A DNA stretch of 64,000 bases from Metarhizobium sp017305935. GTDB taxonomy: Bacteria > Pseudomonadota > Alphaproteobacteria > Rhizobiales > Rhizobiaceae. Location: positions 310,001 through 374,000 of the forward strand of contig NZ_JARRIR010000004.1 of assembly GCF_029601685.1 (NCBI RefSeq), given 5' to 3'. The notes beneath the pieces are model-generated. The model saw only the letters and a list, made by a program, of their open reading frames with translations. It was not told where the DNA came from and ran no database searches. The translations under genes and the position numbers were made by a program. Shown piece by piece: positions 52,358-60,954 of the stretch (the first letter of the stretch is position 1; each line of letters starts with the position of its first letter).

Positions 52358-52514
52358 GAAGATCCCTCCCGTTTGAAATGTCGGGCGGATCATACTCATT
52401 TCGAAGGCGATGTTAACCCGCGAAGTTTGGCAAACCGACGAGAGTTTCCGCTTTTCCCTGACTCACGAAAACGCCCTATCTGCTTGCTTTACGGCCCTCC
52501 TGCCGGAGCAACCA

Positions 52515-52943
52515 TCACGCCATCACGCGCGGATATTCGATTGCCGGGCAGCGGTCCATGACGACGCGGATGCCGGCGGCTTCCGCCCGTTCCGCCGCGT
52601 GATCGTCGCGCACGCCGAGTTGGCCCCAGATGACCTTCGGCAACGGGTCGAGCGCCAGCGCCTCATCCACCACCTGCCCCAGATATTCGGGGGCGCGGAA
52701 GACGTCGATCATATCGACGGGCTCGGCGATATCGGCGAGCGTCGCCACCACCGTCTGACCGTGAATCTGCTTGCCGGCCAGGCCGGGATTGACCGGGATC
52801 ACGCGGTAGCCCTTGCGCAGCAGGAAGCCCATGACGCCATGGCTCGGCCGCTCCGGCTTCGGGGAGGCGCCAAGAAGAGCGATGGTCTTCACCGTGCCCA
52901 GGATATCGCGAATGAAACTCGCGTCATAGTGATCGTGACTCAT
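52515..52943 (-). CDS. CoA-binding protein
   Basis: A 142-residue Rossmann-fold protein. 'TIALLGASPKPERPSHGVMGFLLRKG' contains the G-x-S-x-x-x-x-P nucleotide-binding pattern of the CoA-binding (succinyl-CoA ligase-like) family, and the C-terminal half has VIWGQLGVRDDHAAERAE and 'VMDRCP'. Members of this family are cytoplasmic with unknown role. ATG 52943 follows GGAAAGG. Confidence 0.87.
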   Translation of the reverse strand: MSHDHYDASFIRDILGTVKTIALLGASPKPERPSHGVMGFLLRKGYRVIPVNPGLAGKQIHGQTVVATLADIAEPVDMIDVFRAPEYLGQVVDEALALDPLPKVIWGQLGVRDDHAAERAEAAGIRVVMDRCPAIEYPRVMA

Positions 52944-53034
52944 GAAACCTTTCCTCGCACAATGCGTCAAGCAAGCGCCTCTCCTCGCCACACGTTAGCA
53001 GGCGGGCGCAGGGGCGCAAGAAAGGAACGCAATC

Positions 53035-53361
53035 ATGCAACGATCAGTTCAGGCTGCCATGCTCGGCCTTCTCCTCTTCGCTGGCGCCGGTGAAGCCCAG
53101 GCCATCTCCCGGTACAATGCGCCGTCGATGACCTGCGCCGCCGCCAATGCCGCGGCACGCGCCGAAGGTGCGGTCATCCTGCGTTATCCCTCGCAGAAAG
53201 TGCGCGGCATGACGCTTTTCGAGCGGGCGGTGCGCAGCAGCGCCGAATGCGGCAATCATGAATATGCCGAGACACGCTTCATAACCACCTCCGACGCCGC
53301 TCGTTGCCCGATCCTCGCCTGCGCGCCCGCCACGGACGACGACTGGTGGCTGCGGCCCTGA
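53035..53361 (+). CDS. Small exported protein
   Basis: A 108-residue protein with a signal peptide (MQRSVQAAMLGLLLFAGAGEAQA) and a mature part with four Cys, probably two disulfides in the periplasm (TCAAANAAA, ECGNHEYAETRF, CPILACAP). No family is recognised, but similar small exported Cys proteins occur in rhizobia. Confidence 0.72.
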   Translation: MQRSVQAAMLGLLLFAGAGEAQAISRYNAPSMTCAAANAAARAEGAVILRYPSQKVRGMTLFERAVRSSAECGNHEYAETRFITTSDAARCPILACAPATDDDWWLRP

Positions 53362-53504
53362 TCGAGGGGCAAGGAAAAAGGTCGACCGATCCCGAGGGAT
53401 GACACTGCCGATTTTGCGGACGGATGCCACAAAGCATCTTGTTTTCGCCTGCGCGCTGGCCCAGAAGTTGGGCGGTCTTCCGCTTCCTTCGGATAATATC
53501 TCCC

Positions 53505-54341
53505 GTGTCCCCCGAAATCATCCTCCTCGTCCTGCTTGGCGCCCTGCTGCACGCCACCTGGAATGCCATCGTCAAGGCCGGCGACGACAAGCTGATCGGC
53601 GCGGCGATGATCTCGGCCGGCGGCGGGTTGTGCTGCATACCCTTCCTGCCCTTCGTGCCGTTTCCGCATGTCGAGTCGCTGCCCTATCTACTGGCCTCGA
53701 CCGTTCTGCAATTCGCCTATTTCCAGCTCGTCGCCATTGCCTATCGCATCGGCGATATCGGGCTGGTCTATCCGTTGATGCGCGGTGTGGCGCCCTTGAT
53801 CGTCGCCATGACCAGCGGCTTCGTCCTCGGCGAGCATCTGAGCCGCACGGCGATGCTCGGCGTCACCACCATCTCGGCCGGCATCATGACGCTGGCCTTC
53901 GAGGCGCGGCATGGAAACCGCAACGCCGTTCTCGCGGCGCTCGCCAATGCCGGGGTCATCGCTGCTTATACCTTCGTCGACGGGGTCGGGGCGCGGCTCT
54001 CGGGCAATGCCATTTCCTATACGCTGTGGATGTCGCTGCCGCCGCCGGTGCTGCTGTTCGCCTTCGCGATCTATAAGCGCGGCAAGGCGCAAGTGGCCTC
54101 CTATGTCCGCCGCCACTGGCCGCGCGGCCTGCTCGGCGGTGCAGGCTCGACCACCTCCTACGGGCTGGCGCTCTGGGCCATGACGAAAGCGCCGGTCGCC
54201 ACCGTCGCGGCGCTGCGCGAAACCGCGATCCTCTTCGCCATCGTCATCTCCGTGGTCTTCCTGAAGGAGAAGGCGAGCCTCTGGCGCTACGCCGGCGGCG
54301 CGATCATCGCCCTCGGCGTGCTGGTACTCCGGCTCGCCTGA
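53505..54341 (+). CDS. DMT-family transporter (EamA-like)
   Basis: A 278-residue protein with about ten hydrophobic spans and two EamA-like repeats (IILLVLLGALLHATWNAIVK at the start; VATVAALRETAILFAIVIS in the second repeat). It should be an inner-membrane exporter of small metabolites; the substrate is unknown. GTG 53505 is chosen because the N-terminus of the first span lies there; a longer frame from 53424 lacks the pattern. Confidence 0.85.
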   Translation: MSPEIILLVLLGALLHATWNAIVKAGDDKLIGAAMISAGGGLCCIPFLPFVPFPHVESLPYLLASTVLQFAYFQLVAIAYRIGDIGLVYPLMRGVAPLIVAMTSGFVLGEHLSRTAMLGVTTISAGIMTLAFEARHGNRNAVLAALANAGVIAAYTFVDGVGARLSGNAISYTLWMSLPPPVLLFAFAIYKRGKAQVASYVRRHWPRGLLGGAGSTTSYGLALWAMTKAPVATVAALRETAILFAIVISVVFLKEKASLWRYAGGAIIALGVLVLRLA

Positions 54342-55169
54342 TCATTCTTCCCATTGCGGATGGCGCTTGCCTAGGAAAGCGCCGATGCCCTCCTCGGCAT
54401 CGCGGGCCAGCATGTTCTCGACCATGGTCGCGGAGGCGAAGTCGTAGGCTTCCTCCACCGGCATATCGAGTTGGCGATAAAACGCCTCCTTGCCGATCTT
54501 CAGCGCCTGCGGCGATTTCGAGGCGATGACGGAAGCATATTTGCTCACCACCTGCGCCAGATATTGCTTGGGTACGATGCGGTTGACGAGACCGAAATCC
54601 TTGGCGGTGGAGGCGTCGATGGTTTCACCGGTCAGCAGCATTTCCATCGCCTGCTTGCGGTGGGCGGCGCGCGAGACGGCGACCATCGGCGTCGAGCAGA
54701 ACAGGCCGATATTGACGCCCGGCGTGCAGAAGGTCGCGGTATCGGTGCAGATCGCCAGATCACAGGAGGCGACGAGCTGGCAGCCCGCCGCCGTCGCCAG
54801 CCCATCGATCTCCGCGATCACCGGCTGCGGCAGCTTCATGATCTGCAGCATCAGGTCGGCGCATTGGCGCATGGTCTTTTCGAAGAAGGCGCGGCCGCGA
54901 TCCTCGTCCTGGCGGTGCGCCGTCAGTTCCTTGAGATCGTGGCCGGCGGAAAACACCTTTCCGGCGGCGGCGATGACCACCACCTTGACCGCGCGGTCTT
55001 TTCTCGCTTTGTCGAGTTCCGCCGCGAGCGCATCCATCATGGCGATTGACAGCGCATTGGCCGGCGGATTGGTCAGGGTCAGCCGCAGGATGCCCTCGGT
55101 GCGATCGGCGGTCACCAGCGCCGGCGCATCTTCCACGCCGTCTTTCCTGAATGAGACAACTTCCGCCAT
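54342..55169 (-). CDS. Enoyl-CoA hydratase/isomerase family protein
   Basis: A 275-residue crotonase-fold enzyme. The oxyanion-hole segments are 'FSAGHDLKEL' (about residue 78) and 'AEIDGLATAAGCQLVASCD' (about 120); these motifs place it in the enoyl-CoA hydratase group, though without the second glutamate of classical hydratases being certain. It probably acts in fatty-acid or side-chain degradation. ATG 55169 has AGGAGG. Confidence 0.85.
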   Translation of the reverse strand: MAEVVSFRKDGVEDAPALVTADRTEGILRLTLTNPPANALSIAMMDALAAELDKARKDRAVKVVVIAAAGKVFSAGHDLKELTAHRQDEDRGRAFFEKTMRQCADLMLQIMKLPQPVIAEIDGLATAAGCQLVASCDLAICTDTATFCTPGVNIGLFCSTPMVAVSRAAHRKQAMEMLLTGETIDASTAKDFGLVNRIVPKQYLAQVVSKYASVIASKSPQALKIGKEAFYRQLDMPVEEAYDFASATMVENMLARDAEEGIGAFLGKRHPQWEE

Positions 55170-55536
55170 GGCATCCTCCTGCTGATCCGTGCAGGAGAAT
55201 TTAAACCCATGGGAAAACCCGGCAAGCCGGCCTGCCGCCGAAAACGCCTTTTCCTGATGTTTTTCGATCCCTGACGCCACCGAATGCGAGCATCAGGATG
55301 TGGTAATATGATACCACATTATTAAGCCTTTGATTTCAAAGGTTTCTTTTTACGGCGATGAAAAGCCGTCACCTTGACCGCATCCGACCGCTCCCGTATA
55401 AGCCACGCCAGCATGAAACATCGGCCTTCGTGGCCACGCGGCATGCGCTTTGGACCGGTTCTTCCATCCAAAAAATCAAGCAACAAGAAACGCTCCGCGC
55501 CACCAGCGCCGGGGTCCAACAAGAGAGTAACCGAAA
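55170..55536. other. Divergent region between the crotonase gene and rplM, with a palindrome
   Basis: A 367-base region with no convincing gene. ATGTGGTA (55298-55305) and TACCACAT (55312-55319) form an inverted repeat around six bases, resembling a GntR-type operator (TGGTA...TACCA). It is 130 bases upstream of the crotonase start and 220 before rplM. The L13 promoter should lie here. Confidence 0.45.
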
Positions 55537-56001
55537 ATGGCAACTTTCGTTCAGAAGCCCGCAGAGGTGGAGAAGAAGTGGGTCATCATCGACGCCGAAG
55601 GGCTCGTCGTTGGCCGTCTCGCCTCCCTCATCGCCATGCGCCTGCGCGGCAAGCATAAGGCAACCTACACCCCCCACGTCGACGACGGCGACAACGTCAT
55701 CGTCATCAACGCGGAGAAGGTCGCCCTCACCGGCAAAAAGTACAGCGACAAGACCTACTACTGGCACACCGGCTATCCGGGTGGCATCAAGGAGCGCACG
55801 GCTCGCCAGATCATCGAAGGCCGCTTCCCGGAGCGCGTCCTCGAGAAGGCCGTCGAGCGCATGATCCCGCGTGGTCCGCTGGGCCGTCGCCAGATGAAGA
55901 ACCTGCGCGTCTACGCCGGCTCGAACCATCCCCATGAAGCGCAGCAGCCGACCGTCCTCGACGTCGCCAAGCTGAACAGCAAGAATGTAAGGAGCGCCTG
56001 A
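55537..56001 (+). CDS. rplM: 50S ribosomal protein L13
   Basis: A 154-residue ribosomal protein. KKWVIIDAEGLVVGRLAS, 'NVIVINAEKVALTGKK' and 'RMIPRGPLGRRQMKNLRVYAG' are diagnostic of L13. It is followed two bases later by rpsI, the universal L13-S9 pair. Confidence 0.97.
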   Translation: MATFVQKPAEVEKKWVIIDAEGLVVGRLASLIAMRLRGKHKATYTPHVDDGDNVIVINAEKVALTGKKYSDKTYYWHTGYPGGIKERTARQIIEGRFPERVLEKAVERMIPRGPLGRRQMKNLRVYAGSNHPHEAQQPTVLDVAKLNSKNVRSA

Positions 56002-56003
56002 TC

Positions 56004-56468
56004 ATGGCCGATCTTTCTTCCCTGAAGGACCTCGCTCCGGCTCAGGACGCTGCCCCGACGCATGTCCGCAAGGTCGACGCCCAGGGCCGTTCCTACGCAA
56101 CCGGCAAGCGCAAGAACGCCGTTGCCCGCGTCTGGGTCAAGCCGGGCTCCGGCAAGATCACGATCAACGGCAAGGAATTCGGTCACTACTTCGCCCGTCC
56201 GGTTCTGCAGATGATCCTGCGCCAGCCGGTCGTCGCCGCTGCCCGTGACGGCCAGTTCGACATCGTCGCCACCGTTGCCGGTGGCGGTCTTTCCGGTCAG
56301 GCCGGTGCCGTTCGTCACGGCATCTCCAAGGCGCTGACCTACTTCGAACCGGGCCTGCGCTCGGTCCTGAAGAAGGGCGGCTTCCTGACCCGCGATAGCC
56401 GCGTCGTCGAACGCAAGAAGTACGGCAAGGCCAAGGCCCGTCGTTCGTTCCAGTTCTCGAAGCGCTGA
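56004..56468 (+). CDS. rpsI: 30S ribosomal protein S9
   Basis: A 154-residue ribosomal protein with an N-terminal extension of about 30 residues common in alphaproteobacteria. 'ATGKRKNAVARVWVKPGSG' and the C-terminal 'RKKYGKAKARRSFQFSKR' are diagnostic. It is co-transcribed with rplM and followed by a terminator. Confidence 0.97.
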   Translation: MADLSSLKDLAPAQDAAPTHVRKVDAQGRSYATGKRKNAVARVWVKPGSGKITINGKEFGHYFARPVLQMILRQPVVAAARDGQFDIVATVAGGGLSGQAGAVRHGISKALTYFEPGLRSVLKKGGFLTRDSRVVERKKYGKAKARRSFQFSKR

Positions 56469-56493
56469 TCGCGTCTTCCGATTTGGTTCATGG

Positions 56494-56523
56494 AAAAGGC
56501 GGGGCTTCGGCTCCGCCTTTTTC
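56494..56523 (+). terminator. Terminator of the rplM-rpsI operon
   Basis: AAAGGCGGGGC, a UUCG loop and GCTCCGCCTTT (one G-U pair) are followed by a T-rich tract. Confidence 0.88.
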
Positions 56524-56604
56524 TTTTGCGCCCGTGTCTTGAAAGCCGTCCGGCGCTCGCATAACACAGTGCCCGACCCCTTGCGGAGCACAACGAGAAG
56601 CAAA

Positions 56605-57555
56605 ATGGCCAAGACGATCGACCATGCATTCACCGCGAAAACCCTGACCTCGGCGGCGACCGACCCGACCTATGCCGGCACGCTGTCCTTCATGCGCCGC
56701 AAATACACCAAGCAGGTGAAGGGCACGGATGCGGTCGTCTGGGGCATTCCCTTCGATGCCGCCACCTCCAATCGCCCCGGCGCCCGTTTCGGACCGCAGG
56801 CCATCCGCCGCGCCTCCGCCATCTTCGACAACGATCCGCAATATCCCTTCGGCCGCGATCTCTTCGCCGAGATGGCGGTGGTCGATTACGGCGATTGCCT
56901 GCTCGATTACGGCAATCACTGGAAGACGCCTTCGGCCATCGAGAAGGAAGCCACCAAGCTGCTGTCGGCGACCGATTTCCTGCTGACGCTTGGCGGCGAC
57001 CATTTCATCACCTGGCCGCTCCTGAAAGCCCATGCCGCCAAGCACGGGCCGCTGGCCATGGTGCAGTTCGACGCCCATCAGGACACCTGGTTCGACGACG
57101 GCAAGCGCATCGACCATGGCTCCTTCGTCGGCCGCGCCGTGCGCGACGGCATCATCGACCCTGCGAAATCGATTCAGGTCGGCATCCGCACCCATGCGCC
57201 GGACGATTGCGGCGTGCGCATCGTCTATGGCCATGAGGTCGAGGACATGTCGGCGGCGGCGATTGCCGAGACGATTCTTACGCATACACAGGGCGCGCCC
57301 GCCTATCTCACCTTCGACATCGATTGCCTGGACCCGGCCTTTGCGCCCGGCACCGGCACGCCGGTCGCCGGCGGGCCGTCGAGCTCGAAAATTCTCTCTG
57401 TATTGCAGCGGCTGCAGGCGCTCGATATTCGTGGCGCCGATGTGGTCGAAGTGGCCCCGGCCTACGACCATGCCGACATCACCGCCATCGCCGGCGCGAC
57501 GGTTGCGATGTACATGCTCGGCCTGCGCGCCGAGGCGCTCGCGAAACGCCGTTGA
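56605..57555 (+). CDS. speB: Agmatinase/arginase family ureohydrolase
   Basis: A 316-residue manganese enzyme. The metal-binding motifs are LGGDHFI, QFDAHQDTW and DIDCLDPAFAPG. Ureohydrolases of this length with an 'RPGARFGPQAIRRAS' start are annotated as agmatinases, which hydrolyse agmatine to putrescine and urea, though a guanidinobutyrase or related specificity is possible. ATG 56605 follows GAGAAG. Confidence 0.85.
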   Translation: MAKTIDHAFTAKTLTSAATDPTYAGTLSFMRRKYTKQVKGTDAVVWGIPFDAATSNRPGARFGPQAIRRASAIFDNDPQYPFGRDLFAEMAVVDYGDCLLDYGNHWKTPSAIEKEATKLLSATDFLLTLGGDHFITWPLLKAHAAKHGPLAMVQFDAHQDTWFDDGKRIDHGSFVGRAVRDGIIDPAKSIQVGIRTHAPDDCGVRIVYGHEVEDMSAAAIAETILTHTQGAPAYLTFDIDCLDPAFAPGTGTPVAGGPSSSKILSVLQRLQALDIRGADVVEVAPAYDHADITAIAGATVAMYMLGLRAEALAKRR

Positions 57556-57624
57556 GAAACTGAATCATCTTCATGCTAAACTGAGTCGGACAACCATCCC
57601 AAGGCATTGAAAAGGCAGAACGAC

Positions 57625-58557
57625 ATGGCCCCCAGGATCTTCATCGACGGCGAACACGGAACCACCGGCCTGCAAATCCGCACCCGCATGGCCGGCCGCC
57701 GCGACGTCGAGCTTCTGTCCATTCCGGAAGCCGAACGGCGCAACGCCGCCATGCGCGAGGACCTGCTCAACGGCGCCGATATCGCCATCCTCTGCCTGCC
57801 CGACGATGCGTCGAAACAGGCCGTCGAGATGCTCTCCGGCAACAACAAGGTGCGAGTGATCGACACCTCCACCGCCTTCCGCGTCGCGCCGGACTGGGTC
57901 TACGGCTTTGCCGAAATGGACAAGGCGCAGGCGGACAAAATTCGCGGCGCGCGGCATGTCGCCAATCCCGGCTGCTACCCGACCGGCGCCATCGGCCTCC
58001 TGCGGCCGCTGCGCGCCGCCGGCATCCTGCCGGACACTTATCCGGTCAGCGTCAATGCGGTCTCCGGCTATACCGGCGGCGGCAAGCAGATGATCGCGCA
58101 GATGGAAGACCCCAACCACCCGGAAGCGATCACCGCCCCGCATTTCCTCTACGGTCTGACGCTCAAGCACAAGCATGTGCTCGAGATGACGACGCATGGC
58201 CTGCTCAGCCGCGCGCCGATCTTCTCGCCCTCGGTCGGCAATTTCGCCCAAGGCATGATCGTGCAGGTGCCGCTGTTCCTCGAAGACCTCTCCGGCGACG
58301 CCTCGCTCGAATCGATCCATGCGGCGCTGACGGCGCATTATGCCGGCCAGGACATCGTCACCGTCGTGCCATTGGCCGAAAGCGCTGCCCTGCCGCGCAT
58401 CGACGCCACGGAACTGGCGGGCCAGGACACGATGAAGCTTTTCGTCTTCGGCACGCCGGGCGGCGCGCAGGTCAACCTTGTCGCCCTGCTCGACAATCTC
58501 GGCAAGGGCGCTTCGGGGGCGGCGGTGCAGAACATGGATCTGATGCTGTCGGCTTGA
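57625..58557 (+). CDS. argC: N-acetyl-gamma-glutamyl-phosphate reductase (short type)
   Basis: A 310-residue enzyme of arginine biosynthesis. Active-site Cys117 is in NPGCYPTGAIGLLRPL; the N-terminal 'IFIDGEHGTTGLQIRTRM' is the NADP-binding part. This is the short ArgC type, common in alphaproteobacteria next to rplM-rpsI. ATG 57625 is preferred over TTG 57607. It is followed by a TGATG overlap with the next gene. Confidence 0.93.
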   Translation: MAPRIFIDGEHGTTGLQIRTRMAGRRDVELLSIPEAERRNAAMREDLLNGADIAILCLPDDASKQAVEMLSGNNKVRVIDTSTAFRVAPDWVYGFAEMDKAQADKIRGARHVANPGCYPTGAIGLLRPLRAAGILPDTYPVSVNAVSGYTGGGKQMIAQMEDPNHPEAITAPHFLYGLTLKHKHVLEMTTHGLLSRAPIFSPSVGNFAQGMIVQVPLFLEDLSGDASLESIHAALTAHYAGQDIVTVVPLAESAALPRIDATELAGQDTMKLFVFGTPGGAQVNLVALLDNLGKGASGAAVQNMDLMLSA

Positions 58558-59390
58558 TGAAGGTCTCATTCCCGGCCGGATGGCGCATCGAAAGCGCCGT
58601 GGAGATTGCCGATACCCCCGCCGGCACAGTTTTCGAGGTAATCCGGGCCGGCAGCGAGCCCGCTGTCGTCAAGCTTCTCAAACCGAAAGCGCTGATCGAC
58701 AGTCTGCGCGGCGCCGATTTCATGGCGTGGCGCGACGGCATCGGTTGCGTGCGGCTGATCGCGCGATCCGAAACCATGCTGCTGATGGAACACGCCGGCG
58801 CGGTGACGCTCCGCGACCGGCTGAAAACCCATGGCGATGCGGATGCCACCGGCATCGCCGCCGAGGTGTTGCTTGCCTATCACAGCGCCTCGGACACCGA
58901 TTCGCCGGCCAGCCTGCAGCCCCTAGACCGCTATTTCGCCAGTCTATTCGCCAAGGCGGGGCAGGATCGCCGCGATGGTATCGAAAGCCCGTTCACCGAG
59001 GCTGCGGAACTGGCGGGCAGGCTGATTGCCGACCAGCGTGACATCAAGCCGCTGCATGGAGATCTGCATCACGAAAACATCATGCATGGCCCACGCGGCT
59101 GGCTGATCATCGACCCCATCGGGCTGATCGGCGATGCGGCGCTGGATGTCGCCAACATGTTTTCCAATCCGTTGGATCGCTTCGACCTGACCCGCAGCGA
59201 AGAACGCATCGCTGCCATGGCCGCCGTCTTTTCCGAAGCGTTGAAGCGTGACGTCAGGACCATCCTCCGCTACGCCTTCGCCTATGGCTGCCTGTCGACC
59301 GCATGGCATGAGGAGGATGGCAATCCGCAGGAGCGAGACAATGAACTAGCCGTCGTAACCGCCGTCAAGGCGGTGCTGGCGCAGGCGTGA
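58557..59390 (+). CDS. Aminoglycoside/hydroxyurea kinase-like protein
   Basis: A 277-residue kinase-fold protein of the APH(6)/hydroxyurea-resistance (APH_6_hur) type. The catalytic loop HGDLHHENIM and metal-binding IDPIGLIGD are intact, so it is probably active. The substrate is unknown, and such chromosomal genes need not give resistance. ATG 58557 overlaps the argC stop. Confidence 0.85.
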   Translation: MKVSFPAGWRIESAVEIADTPAGTVFEVIRAGSEPAVVKLLKPKALIDSLRGADFMAWRDGIGCVRLIARSETMLLMEHAGAVTLRDRLKTHGDADATGIAAEVLLAYHSASDTDSPASLQPLDRYFASLFAKAGQDRRDGIESPFTEAAELAGRLIADQRDIKPLHGDLHHENIMHGPRGWLIIDPIGLIGDAALDVANMFSNPLDRFDLTRSEERIAAMAAVFSEALKRDVRTILRYAFAYGCLSTAWHEEDGNPQERDNELAVVTAVKAVLAQA

Positions 59391-59409
59391 TGCCCGCGCC
59401 CCCCGTTCC

Positions 59410-60492
59410 TTACCCGCGCGGATATTCCCCGACGAAGCCGCGCCAATGGGCGACGGCGAAGCCGAGCACGACCAGCGCGCCGCCCTGATGCAGCAGCGCC
59501 CAGTGCAGCGGCACCTGCAGCACCAGCGTGGTGATGCCGATGGCGGCCTGCAAGGTGACCAGCGCAAAGAGCACGACCGAACGGCGGGCATGGGTGGTGT
59601 TCGGTGCGGCGCGCAGCGAGGCGATCATATGCATCAGCACCAGCGCAAACAGCACATAGGCGCCGAGGCGGTGGATATATTGCACCGTCTTCGGGTTTTC
59701 GAAGAAGTTGACGATCACAGGCTTCTGGATCAACAGGTCGCCGGGAATCCACGAACCATCCATCAGCGGCCAGGTGTTGTAGGCAAAGCCGGCATCGAGG
59801 CCGGCGACCAGCGCGCCCAGATAAATCTGGAACAGCGCGAAGCAGGCGATGATGATGGCCATTTTCTTCGAGCGGTCAGTCGGCGCCCGGTCATGGGAAT
59901 GCGGCGACAGGCCGCGCAGGATCCACATGCAACTCGCAAAGATCAGACAGGCGGTGATCAGGTGCGCCGCCAGCCGATACTGGCTGACATCGGTGCGCAC
60001 GGCGAGGCCTGAGGACACCATCCACCAGCCGATGAAACCCTGGAAACCGCCGAGCGCCAGAATGCCGAGCAGCGGCCAACGCAGGCGGCGCTCGATGCGG
60101 CCGGTCACCCAGAAGAACAGCAGCGGCAGGCCGAAGATGACGCCGACGCTGCGCGCCAGCAGCCGGTGCGACCACTCCCACCAGAAGATCGTCTTGAATT
60201 CGTCGACGGTCATGCCCTTGTTGAGTTGCTCGTATTGCGGAATACGCTGGTAGAGCTGGAATTCCTCCTCCCATTCCGTGGCCGTCAGCGGCGGGATGAC
60301 GCCGTGGATCGGCTTCCACTCGGTGATCGACAGGCCGGAATCGGTCAACCGCGTGGCGCCGCCGACGATGACGAGACAGAAGAGAACGACGAGCACCACG
60401 CCCAGCCAGATACGAACGGCGAGCCGGTCGCGATCCTGCCGGGTTCGGGCGTCGAGAACGGGGCTTTCCCGCAAGGTCTGATACGCTGCCAT
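59410..60492 (-). CDS. ctaA: Heme A synthase (CtaA/COX15 type)
   Basis: A 360-residue membrane protein that oxidises heme O to heme A for cytochrome aa3 oxidase. Eight spans are visible, with 'GGATRLTDSGLSITEWKP' and 'FWWEWSHRLLARSVG' as the characteristic loop and His motif, and 'QYIHRLGAYVLF' plus 'LHWALLHQGGAL' as later His sites. ATG 60492 (MAAYQTLRES) follows GAGGAAG. Confidence 0.93.
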   Translation of the reverse strand: MAAYQTLRESPVLDARTRQDRDRLAVRIWLGVVLVVLFCLVIVGGATRLTDSGLSITEWKPIHGVIPPLTATEWEEEFQLYQRIPQYEQLNKGMTVDEFKTIFWWEWSHRLLARSVGVIFGLPLLFFWVTGRIERRLRWPLLGILALGGFQGFIGWWMVSSGLAVRTDVSQYRLAAHLITACLIFASCMWILRGLSPHSHDRAPTDRSKKMAIIIACFALFQIYLGALVAGLDAGFAYNTWPLMDGSWIPGDLLIQKPVIVNFFENPKTVQYIHRLGAYVLFALVLMHMIASLRAAPNTTHARRSVVLFALVTLQAAIGITTLVLQVPLHWALLHQGGALVVLGFAVAHWRGFVGEYPRG

Positions 60493-60622
60493 GATCTTCC
60501 TCGTTTCTGGCGGTTGATTTGCCTCACCCGCCCATGCAAAACAAGGCCCAAACGTTTGCGGCATGCGGTCGCGGCCTGAAAAGGGCTGCCTGCCCTGCCC
60601 CCAAAGAGACAAGGGATCGACC

Positions 60623-60835
60623 ATGCCCGCTCGCCTGCGCAGCTTCATCGGCACTGTTCTGCTGATCATCATCGTTCTGGTCTACGCCTTCCTGGCGACC
60701 ACCATCGCGACGCTGACGCTCGGCGCGTCGCCCTGGTGGGTGCACCTGCTCTACTTCACCTTTACCGGCCTGTTGTGGATCCTGCCGGCGATGGTGCTGA
60801 TCAAGTGGATGGCCGGGCCGAAAAAGAAATCTTAA
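60623..60835 (+). CDS. DUF2842 small membrane protein
   Basis: A 70-residue protein with two membrane spans (VLLIIIVLVYAFLATTIA and LLYFTFTGLLWILPAMVL) and an 'LGASPWWVH' loop, matching DUF2842, which is found next to ctaA in alphaproteobacteria. The function is unknown. ATG 60623 follows AAGGGA. Confidence 0.85.
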   Translation: MPARLRSFIGTVLLIIIVLVYAFLATTIATLTLGASPWWVHLLYFTFTGLLWILPAMVLIKWMAGPKKKS

Positions 60836-60954
60836 CCGGCCGCTAACCCAAGCAGACGGAATTTTGGCCCCGCCACGGCGCGTGTAACCCAATCTGCGTG
60901 GCTACATCCTAAACTGCCGGCCGAACCCCGCTCGTCACGTCAGGGAATGTCACC

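Noticed and set aside
52358..52514. SAM-II riboswitch upstream of the O-acetylhomoserine sulfhydrylase
   Set aside because: Alphaproteobacterial met genes often have one, but I cannot find the conserved SAM-II core or pseudoknot sequence here.
58557..59390. Acquired antibiotic resistance gene
   Set aside because: Although it belongs to the aminoglycoside/hydroxyurea kinase group, it is coupled to argC, has host-like composition and no mobile element beside it, so it is probably a core gene.
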